Shown here in pieces: positions 51,101-63,100 of a stretch of DNA of 64,000 bases. Both the position numbers and the translations under genes were made by a program. Position 1 is the first letter of the stretch. Each line of letters starts with the position of its first letter. A model generated the notes under the pieces. It searched no databases and was not told the origin of the DNA. It was given only the letters and a program-made list of their open reading frames with translations. Origin of the DNA: Siphonodentalium dalli (lineage: Eukaryota > Mollusca > Scaphopoda > Gadilida > Siphonodentaliidae); assembly GCA_032622095.1 (NCBI GenBank), contig CP136064.1, positions 191,983,948 to 192,047,947 on the forward strand. Direction: 5' to 3'.

Positions 51101-54100
51101 TATTATGGACGTGTGCAAGATGGTCGGATATCTTGTGGAAGTCTGAGTTATCATCGCCAATCTGAAGGAAATAAGACGAGTGAATGTTAAAGATAAAATG
51201 TTTATTTGAACGCGTTCAATAATCTTCTATTGGTCAATTGAGGAATCTTCAGTTGGGATAGTTACCAAAAGCTTGATAAGTGATGGCCGTGTGATATATT
51301 CAACAAAACTAATTGAGTGAATGTCTGTTTCATTGAAACTAAGTTTTTGATATATACAAACCGAACGAATTTATACTCTACCGTTGTGACGGTTAGGACA
51401 TCGTGGCTACAGATATAACCTGCCAATTACTTGATGACATCCTGCATGCACATAATTTCATGACGTATTACCCTAAACGTATAATCGTAACTCTTGCCGT
51501 GTATTTTGCGAACGTCCCTGATACTCACCTCAAAGAAGATGCCAACGACAGCGAGACCGTTGGATTTATCTGCCGCTTCACTGATGCCACTGTACCCTTC
51601 TTTGTAATGGACAATGTGCATCTAGAATGGAAAACATGTACAATTTGAATTGCATTGAGTTTTATAAGCGCATAGCCACAGTGAAAACATCATACGTAGA
51701 ACATGTATGGACGAAACGCCAGAAACGCACAGAAGCATGTTTTGTTACAACTGATCGGGGATTACGGGAACATTGTGTTTTTATAATGGGGAATGGTCTC
51801 ATCTATCATATACCAAATGTTCCCAAACTTAGATTTGCACATTTTGTAGACCAAATTTGTGTATAGTTCTTCACCAAAATATTAAAAAGTATATTCAGCC
51901 TAAACAAAGCAGGTGGACGCCCCTAAACACATTTCATTGCAAACTAGCATCGACAGACGATCATAATATAATGTAAGATATTGTCATCAATATATGCTTT
52001 GGTGGAGATAAAAATAAAAGTTTGAATATCAGTTTTCCTAATTTAATTTTAAAATTAGAGTTATCTCTCTTTGCTTGTGGTTTCAATTCCCAGTCCAGGC
52101 GGGCGCTTGGTGTAACAATTGTGCAAAATGTGATACATGTATGAAAGTTGGCACCTATATTCGTCATGCACTACATTTTATCATAAAAAAACAACAACAA
52201 ATTATCACGGTAGTAATAATATCCATGCATATTGACGTGGCACATTGTGTCAATAGCGACGCTTTTGTTAAAGTGCATGATTGTTTAAAAGACATTCCAA
52301 CTTACCAAGCTATAGAACATACAAGCAATCATCGTCATATGTATGGCATCAGTATCACGAACAACCACATCAGCCACAAGTTTTACGTTGAAAACGAGAA
52401 CAGCATATCATAATGGAGAACGCTTTTATTGTCAACTGCTTTTAGGAAACGAACCTATGTACACGCTTTATCAGAGACGATCATTGGAATTTATGCTAGC
52501 CTGACAAAATTTCAAAACGTGTTATATTTCCACTTTTGGAAATCGATATCCGACCATCAGAACCTCGTATTAATGTGTTCATTGACACCATTTAATTATC
52601 TATTAATAAAACGTAAAAACGTCATATTGTTATTGTGTCACATTGGACAGTGGATATTTTTATACCGCCAACTGCCATAATATCAGCCATATGTGCATTA
52701 CTTTGATTTTGGGTAATGTTCCTAGCAACAGTTACCACCACTGTAAGTAATACTATGGGAATTTTTGAGTCAGGTCCACACTAACAACAACTATATTATA
52801 ATTGTTTTCACCATTACATCCTAGTCTACTACGCGACATCGAATAAATGCACATATTTGACAAATATTATGGGAGTTTTAACAAACTAAACTACGCCATG
52901 TATCATTTTATGGTGAAAACAATTATAATAGTTGTTGTTGTTAGTGTGGATCTGACATGAAAATTACCATATGTCTAACTTACAGGGGTGGTAACGGTTT
53001 GCTAGGGACATACAAAAACTCGAAAATATACATATTACTGTTACTATGGCAGTTTTAACAAATTAACCTACACCTTGTAGGATGTAATGTGCAACCAATT
53101 ATAATATAGTTGTCGTTAGTGTGGACCTGACTCAAAAATTCCCATAATATTACTTACAGTGGTGGTAACTGTTGGTAGGAACATTACCCGAAATCAAAGT
53201 AATGCACATATGGCTGATATTATGGCAGTTAGTGGTATAAAAAATCCACGGTCCAATGTGACACAATAACAATATTACTTTTTACGTTTTATTAATAGAT
53301 AATTAAATTGTGCCAATGAACCCATTAATACGAGGCTCTGATGGTCGGATATCGATTTCCAAAGTGGAAATATAACACGTTTTGAAATTTTGTCAGGCTA
53401 GCATAAATTCCAATGATCGTCTCTGATAAAGCGTGTACTAGTGACATAGGTTCGTTTCCTAAAAGCAGTTGACAATAAAAGCGTTCTCCATTATGATATG
53501 CTGTTCTCGTTTTCAACGTAAAACTTGTGGCTGATGTGGTTGTTCGTGATACTGATGCCATACACATGATGATGATTGCGTGTATGTTCTATAGCTTGGT
53601 AAGTTGGAAAATATAACCTAGAAAAGTTTTTAAATGTCTTTTTTAAAAATCATGCACTTTAACAAAAGCGTCACTATTGACTCAAAGTGCCACGTCAATA
53701 TGCATGGATATTATTACTACCGTGATAAAATCATATTGTATGGTAATTTTCCTGAATTTACGAGAATCTTGTAAAACTTGGTAAAACAGCATCGAAATCC
53801 GTGAGAGGATAGATATAGATATTATATATTTTAATAGGTAAACACTACGGGATATATATCCCATTTACATGTCCTATATATGTAGAAATAACATAAATAC
53901 TCATAACAATAAACATGATACAGTGACATTAATGTGTTCAGAAAGTGCCGTGAATGTAATGTTTCACCATGGATAGGAAATTGGATTGCCAGAAAAAGTC
54001 AAGCTCTGGGTGGACTTTCATGATATCATTGAGAGTTGTCGCAGTTCTAACAATATGTGAGTTGGTGTGGATGTTGATGCGTGACTTTCTGTGCCTAAAT

Positions 54101-57100
54101 AAATCACAGTGACGCGTTGACCGAATAGGAACGTTAATGTTCACAGTGGCTACTAATTCAGGCACATCGTTGATTCCATGGAGGCATTTGTATATTAATG
54201 ACCATGATAGAGCTTGAGATGTCATATATGCGTGTACCTCCAGTGGGAAATGTTTGCCGTTAAGTAGATGCTCAGAGCCATCCTTGTCAGTGTGACCCCA
54301 GTGAAAGTGGAACTGTCCAGCAAAATAATCTGCTCCAAGACCACCACCGCTGATTTTCACTTCCGCTGGGATGTTAAGAACCACTGCAACAAGAATATTA
54401 AGTTTATTGCAAACAGTATATATTAACCCTTTCTTCACTAAATGGATTCTCCCATTCAGCTATATAAAAAAATACATTGGAATGATCTATTATTCATTTA
54501 GAGGGGTGTTTAGGAAAATGAGCAGCAACAGACAGATAAAGAGATAGTAGAATTCAGCTAGAAGTATTCCGATTCTTTGGTGGGAATGTTCCTATATGGT
54601 CGGTTGTTGAACTTATTGTCTGAACATATCCTAAGGGTATCGGTCGGCAATTAGTATTTAATATTGAAAGATGAATTCACGGCTCCAGGCTATTTATTTT
54701 TATATTTTTTTTATTTTCACAAAACTTGTTAATTATTTAGATCCTACTGTATAAAATAACTCGTTTGAAACGAAAATGCCATTTGAAAGACACTACCTTG
54801 ATTAGTAATGAATTTGCTATCCATTTATTTCATACCATTTCGAAGTTTTAGAGGAACAGCAATAATGTTTTGGTGATAAATTTTCAATAACAAAATGATA
54901 GTCATGGGTAATTGTAGGTCTAGCTTATATATGTCATGTTTTGTTGTCACCATGCACACGTTTCACTGAAACTGACCAACACATTTTTAAATTAGATGAT
55001 GTATGTTGTTGATGTAACTGCGAGTCTGGAATCCTGAATTGGTCTTTAATCCATATAACTGAACATCGCGATGCAATACGCACGTATATTGGTGAATACG
55101 ACTTACACACATATGGGATACAAGTGACATTTCAAATTATTATTTAGAAAATAAAAGATAAAGTGATACTACTAGTAACTAATTATATAACTGTGAACTG
55201 GAAACAAGCCTGAGTTCAATGTGCCTGTCATTTTCAGAATGAGGTCCCCAGAGGGTGAATTCGGTGACGCTATCCCACATAGCGTGCTGGCATCACTAAA
55301 TTCACCCTCTGGTGACCTCATTCTACTTAGGCCTCATATTACATGGAAAGATACTTTATTATTTCTATACTCTTCACATAGCTTCTATTTCTGTTTTAGT
55401 TTAGTTTCTCTATATCCCCAAATTGGCAGACGACACATTGCATAATCGAGGTTCCCAATGGGTGTACATCACAATATTCACCAATTGGGAACTTCAATCT
55501 GAGTACACACAGTCATGTCTCTCATAGCAGATGAGGATTGACTGGAAATACCAGTAGCTGAAGTACAAATGTCTCCTTTATTTATATCAGTGAGGGACGT
55601 GGCTAGATGGTCCCAGTTTCCAACTGTTGGACATTTCCAACCTAACATCCCTATATAGTTGCACAATTTCCAACTGATTGCTATTTCAGTCCAAACAGTA
55701 TACGGAGAGTTAGTCTGACAACTGGTATAAAATAGACCAAGTCTTCTCGGTCCATAACAGCATGAGATATCGGTTGGGTTTGGTGATGTTTTTTGTTATT
55801 TTGGATGCCGTGTGTCCCGTTACTCTTCTATAACGGACTTTACGCCCAGAATCGTGGGCGGGAGTTATCTTGCTTGTATATCTTCGGATTAGATCAAATG
55901 GGTACATTGCGTATTATATGAACATAGATGACAGCCTTTCCCAAGCATGATGATATCAAACATGCATGCATATTATGTCATAGGTCCGTTAAATGTCAAA
56001 GCGACGAGATTGATAAGTAAACAAACCCTTGTATTTCAGAGAATTTCTATGTGTCGCGCTATCAGAAAATGAATTAATGTAAACAATAATTATTAAACGG
56101 TCGTAACATCAGTATAACTTTTTCAGCCATTGAGGACAGACATATCGCGGACATCCTGTCAGATGAGTAATTGCATTCGGGGGGTTATGTGAATTCCCTG
56201 TACATGTAGTACGTCTTTTTGGGTGAAAGTCCATTATAGCAAAGCAACGGGGAGGGACTCAGTTCAAAACAGCATCACCCCAACTGATATCCCAAGCTGA
56301 TGTGGACCGAGAAGACTTTATCTAAGTCTAAAACAACACATTTCATACTAATTACTGGTATAATAATAAGACATTTAGAATAATTTTAACATATTTTTAA
56401 TTTGAAATTTCCAATTGATGTTGTGTCAGCCATGACATTTCACATTAGTGACCATGCTGGCGTTGTGACGACACATTGCATAATCGATGTTTCCAATGGG
56501 TGTACATCACTATATTCACCATTTGGAAAGTTCAATCTGAGTTTATGTCTCTCATAGCAGCTGAGGCCATGTAGAATGAGGTCCACAGAGGGTGAATTTG
56601 GTTATGCTAGCCCGCTGTGCACTAAATTCACCCTCTGGGGACCTCATTTTGCAAATGACAGGCACACTAAACTCAGGCTTGGTATATAGCTACATACCCG
56701 TGTGTCCGTTGTTTACGAGAGTCAGTTTCATGTCCTTGATATTTTCGTATTCAGATAGGTCCAGATGGCCAAGTGAGCTCCTTTCTCTAGCATCGTCCGA
56801 AATTATATTGATGGGCGATTGGTGTTCGCCACCACAATATTCGTAGTGTTCACTCCAGTGGTCTGGGTCTGCAATAGAGGCAACATGTGGCTATGGCTGT
56901 TACAGTGATGAGTAACACTCCGCTGGGGTGATCGAATATTCACTGATAATAAAACAAGCTGCAAAACAGAGTTCGGTCACCTCGCTACGCTATGTATGAA
57001 TGTTGCCGGCATGTGTATATTTTCTTAATTAAATTTAACATTTTTTATTGAAGTGTTTTGTCAGTTACAATTAATTCTGGCTTGATCTAGACAATTTTCA

Positions 57101-60100
57101 AATGAATATGAACAGTTGAGTTTCTCAGAACAATGCAGAATGAATCGAAACAAAAATCTCAAATAAATAAGTGTGACATTTCTTCACATTACGTGTAGGT
57201 GCTGGCAGCGGTAAGTCCTGCGTAGGGGACTGGACTCTTCGTGGAGCTTGATAATAAAGTAGTTATTTTCATAAAATATATATTCATATTGGCAGCATGC
57301 AATGTCATTCTTGTACATGAATTATACGCAGCGAATATCGCTGGCTTATCGGCTATACATTCGTCCCGAAATAAGGAGTAAGTATTTGCAAATTGTTTGC
57401 ATTTCAGACGTTGTGTCTTCTGAAATGTATCTGGTTTCAATGTACTAGCGTCCATGGCTGTTGATGTGAGGTTCTAATCAAAGACACTGTTGTGAAAAGA
57501 TTAAAATACTTTATACATTTCGGTTGCAGAAGGCATGGGTAATACATCACTTATATACGAAGATCCCATCTTGATTCTACATAATGTTAGCCCACATGAT
57601 ACAATAGTTGAATTACTTATGGGTAACCAATTCATCTCTATTAAAGTTCCAGCCTAAGTGAACCCTAAGTGAACTCACTTAGACTATTACTGCCCCCCCC
57701 CCCCATTTTGCTTTTGAAATCGATTTTCTGTGTGTTCTGGCACCATTGATATTAGCCATGTTCAGCCACACGTACGTGTAACTTATAACATGTGTTTCCA
57801 TTACCAACGGATTTCACATGACTCGTGACCATTTGGCCTATACGTGCAGTCAACCCGTTTATTAACGCCCATCGGGTGTATACTGTGGTACAGATTTTAG
57901 AAAGCTGTGGTTCGCTGGGCATTTTATAAATATATAATGGGTTTTTCCGGTTGTGACAATTCGCAGTAGGTCGCTATTTACGGACGTCTATTTGCGGAGT
58001 TCCCCGAATATTCGCGGAGGTCCCCTAAAATTGTCGAAATATGTTGATTTTAATTAGGGAACGGGTGCGTATATGTCAATTGATACGTATTTAAACAGAT
58101 AACGACACGATCATCATAATAGTGGTTTGTTCTATCAATCATATCATAATCATCATCATCATCATCGTTATCATCATCATAAAATGGAACAATTCTTGCG
58201 ACTGTTCGTCCCAATAACACTATTTGCAATGCTTGTTTACAAATATATGTATCGTCATTCGATATTTACTTGAACATAATACTTGTCGTCGAACTCGTAT
58301 TTTATATAATTGAAGAATGAGTCTATGTATATTTTGAATTGATCGGGTGTTGGAGCCTCAACACCGAAGTCTGGCTGAGAGTTCCAGCTATTTACCACCC
58401 TCTGCGTGAAGAAATATTTTCCTATGGCCTTGTTAACAATGGGCATCTGTAGGTTTTTATTATGTCCTCCTGTTCTTCCTGATGAATGTCTTTCTAATAG
58501 GTCACATGTATCCCTGAACATAGTATGACATGTTGACAATGGTTGGTTTTATGAAAGCTTCGAGTTCGCGATTGACATCTTTAACTGTCGATGACGGGAG
58601 TTGGTGCAGCATTAAAGATCCGGTGCCAGTGCATTCTTTTATATATGTGAGTCTCCCATGTGGAGCCTCGCATATATATGAGAATGCATTGGCTCACAAG
58701 GTCAATGTAAATATTGTTAGGCTAATGTATTCTCGTATGTATGCGAGGTTCCCTATGGGAGACTCGCATATTTAAGAGAATGCGATGGCACAGGGTTTTC
58801 GCCAAATTTCAGGAAGCACCAGTCATCGAAGGGTTAATCTTTCGATAACGGGAGCCGCGATGATGCAGCATTAAAGACCATGTGCCAGTGCATTCTCTTA
58901 AATATGCAAGAAAATATTGTTAGGCCAACGTATTCTCTTATATATGTGAGGCTCCTTAAAATGGGAGACTCGCATATATAAGAGAATGCTTTGGCACATG
59001 GTTTTCGCAGGGTTATTTCAGGGTTGAGAACCTACGTCATAATTTGTTCACATATGGCGGCATGATATCTCACATCGAAGTGAGTAATCATAAATGTGTT
59101 CCCCATATAATAACTCAAGCAAAAACGATAGCGAATGTCCTATGTATCAATTTTCGCTATAGCTCAGGATGCATCCCGTCCCTATAAAATATGACTGTTG
59201 AGAAGATATAAGCGTTCAGTTAACTTCGGTCACCAGTTTTTGAGGTCGTGGAATTTGAACGCCAAAAATATCCTAAAACATATCTATTCAGTATAGTTTT
59301 TTGCAATATCCGAGATGAATTGTTGATATATCCCAGTGTTGGTATAAATTGAATATATCATTGGGAAATATATTAGCAACGAAGGAATTGGCAGTAGGTT
59401 CCCGGTCATATATATGATAAAAGACACAGGGCTTGTAACGCCCTGCGCCCCCCCCCCCCCAATCGGGCCACTTGCATTGCTCGTATACACCGTCGCTATA
59501 TACGTGCTTAGTATAATTGTGATGCTACTCACCAATATTTGCGTCGTAGTATCCCCACGCTGAAAATAGACATGCAGTTGTTAATTCACATGTGTACATA
59601 CGCGTATATACATACACATATATAAATGCACATTCCTATATATGCCAATATCATTAAAATGTTCTATCTATTCGCTTGACCAGTTTCTACAACAGCAACA
59701 AAACAGATTTGTTCTGGAGTTATAATACATTCAGCAGACTATGATGATCAGCTAATCATTTTCATCGATGTAGTCATCTACCTAACGTTCTATGTCACTA
59801 TTGTATACATGATAGTCAATAACAGAGATATACTAAGAGTTCATGTGTGTTGCAATTAATGCTCAAAACGTATGGACATGTTGGATAAAAACATACCAAA
59901 ATAAATTTAAAAAACAAATTTAAAAATTCAAAAATCTAAATAAAACGTCCAATGCGGGCCATTTATTTCAATGTGGTGGTGTCTGAGATTCAAATAATAT
60001 TTTTTATTTGACGTAACCGTATGGATATATTATCATTAGGCAAGATATTGAAGTTTAAGCAAATGAATATGGACTTATTTCTTCTTGATGGATCTGTACA

Positions 60101-63100
60101 AATAAGCGGCAGAAATTATTAATTATAAAAGTTGCCTGTCCCAGGGACTCGATGCAAAAGGCAGAAAACACATGAATTAATGTAATGACTACAATACAAC
60201 ATGAATATAATAGTATATGTAACATAACATCATATAAGTTATCTTGTGTAGACATCTGGGCGACGAATTACATCAGTAACATATTGCATGATGTATACAT
60301 GGCTTTTGCATTGTTGTTTGCGCGTGACTTAATCAATATGCCGCTGCAATGGGACGAACAGCTATACAGACGGACGGACGGATGGTTAGACCAACCACAT
60401 AATACGGCCGTTTTATCAAACGGGCGTATAAAAAAAAAAACACACACATATACTGTATATTCACGTCCAAAGGTTGTTCAAAGAGTGTTTCTGTGGGTAC
60501 CGTCTGATTGTGTTCTGTTAGTTTGAGCGAGAAATCACAATCTTTGGTGTGTTTTAAAGAATTCTGAAATCCACCTTGAAATACATCATCTTGTTAAGCA
60601 ACAGCTACCATACAAATTCGTATTAAAGAAATATAATACACATGCCGTGCAAATGGGGTTATCATTTTCGAAACATTTACATTGTTAGCCTTATGAAACC
60701 GCCCGACTGTGGGGCAAGAGAGTGATGTATAATCAGCTCGAAATTTCCGTTTCCATGACAAAGAATGAATTTTTAGGACAACTGATGGAAACAGATTTCT
60801 GACAGCATCCGTCCGATTGTAGTCGCATTTGTTCACACAAATGTACACTACTATCAATTTCCCACAACTCTGGTATACATAGAACCCAAATTCAGTCATT
60901 GTCATACGTAACATTCAAGATCGTCAGGAAATCATCTCAAAATGTCCATATTTTCATTTGGTACATATAAAATGACGTGGCTAGAGGGCACCGTTTGTGT
61001 ATCCAGTGCTATCCACCACGATTGACATAAGAACAGTAAATTCCCCACTAATTTCTGGTTGGAAATCCAGCAAATTTATAGTCTCAACTATATATAATTG
61101 CCATGCATATGCATTTGTGGAGGGTCACTGCTTCCGCTTCAGGGTGTCATCAATTCATCGCTTGGATAAGATGACTCAAGTACCTGGAACAGATCGACGG
61201 TCTCTGTGGCGGCATGCGTATCGGGGTGGGTTGTGACTCGGGGAATCATTCTGCATGCTGGTGACCAAATCTATATAATATCCTACTTTAATTGTTTAGT
61301 TATATGCTGCTGGGACAGACATGAAAATTTGATGTGAAAAAAAAAACACTTTTCCAGAATGACCTTGACCTTTGTAAGTGTGACCTTCACCTGTACACAT
61401 AACAGATGACGGCACATTGGATATGACCTTCCCTTAGATGCATGTACATCAACTAACCTTATGCATACCAATTATATTTTTTTATATGACCTTTTTCAAT
61501 TTTCAACCAAAAATATTATTCCGTTGCCATGGCAACATGAATTGCCACATTCTCTAACCACTTTTGCTCATGGCTAATACTAATGGACATTACATAAGCC
61601 GTCCTAATGTATATAATAATCGCATATGAACGATTGTGCATTAAAGTCTTTAAATATGGCCCTTTTCCTCTATTGTCTAACAATTATCAATTCTAGTTGA
61701 GCGGTATGCTCAACTAGAATTGATAATTGTTAGACAATTTTTCCTGGGTGCTAAACGCCAACAAATATTACCATGAAAGGACGTTTGTCGTTTGTTGAAC
61801 TTGTTGTCTGAACATTTCCCCACCAATGAACTGGTATCCCTCAACACTTGTATTATTTGTTCGCATGTTTGTCGTCTTCTTAAATTCAAGAATTCCCCCC
61901 CCCCCAAATGAATAATAGACATTTCAAGATAGAACTTTATAAATGAATCCGTGAATTAATTTAGTAAAGAAATTGTTAAAGATACGGGCGGCGTTGGCGG
62001 TGGGTATGCTGTTAAAATATTCAGCTCCGTCAAAAACCGCCATAAACAAAATATTGTCAAATGTTTCCTTTTGTTACAAAACAAAAGCAAAAACGTTACA
62101 GAACCTGGCTTTTGTTTAGATCCGGATATGATAAATATAAAGAGCGTTATTTGTTACTGCTTTCCTGATATGGAAATAATAAAGAGCGCATTTATATCAT
62201 TTGTGTGTGATTAACCAATAGAATTTCGCTATGTTATGTAAACAGAACCAAAACGTCTGTAACACGAGAAGGTTCTTGTTTACGTACACCATCGTACGTC
62301 TTGACGACAATATAATATTTACGCGCTGATTATGTTTGGCATATGAAAAAATATATATATATTTTAATATTCCTTCCTTTGATGGCGATTTGAACAAATA
62401 TGAATATTTCTGCAACGAACGCCGCCCGTGCCTTTAAAATGCGGTTGACACCAAATTAGTAACTTCCTAAGGCAATGTTCAGCTAATCACACAAAGATAA
62501 AAGATGAATACTTCCAAACACCATCATTTATATGGCACATGCATGGCGAAAATCCGCAGAAGCATCCATCAGATTTAAGATGAAAATGAATACGGTACAA
62601 AGGATAATTATTGATGACGCTCTTTATTATTTACTGCTTTGACGCGCTTTATCACAGACGATCATTGGAGTTTTTGCTAGGCTGACAAAAATACGAAACG
62701 AGCTAAAACTACCAGAACCTCATATTAACCCTTTGATGACGAGAGAAGCGCTGGTACAGCATTAAATATCATATACCAGTGCATTCTCTTATATATGCGA
62801 GTCTCACATAGGGAGCCTCGCATTTATAAGAGAATGAGCTGTCAAGGTAAATATTGTTAGGCCAATGTATTATCTTATATATGGCAGACTCGCATATGTA
62901 AGAGAATGCATTGGCGTAGGGTTTTCGCAAAATGTCAGGAAGTTCCAGTCATGGAAGGGTTAATGGACAATGGTGTCAATGGTAATTTTATGGTGTTAAA
63001 TACAGGGCCGTAACCTATACGTCACTAATGTAATCTCTGAACCATCGCTTCAGACGACCCATTAGCTGCTATCTGGACCCCATGCAGTGGATGAGCTAGA

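Noticed and set aside
57189-57455. 88-codon minus-strand frame in carbonic anhydrase intron 2
   Set aside because: No alpha-carbonic anhydrase similarity and not needed for the exon phases; no known domain.
61360-61480. TGACCTTGACCTTTG and nearby TGACCTT words as nuclear-receptor sites
   Set aside because: Isolated intronic motif, common in AT-rich repeats; no array or conservation as in the T-box minisatellite.
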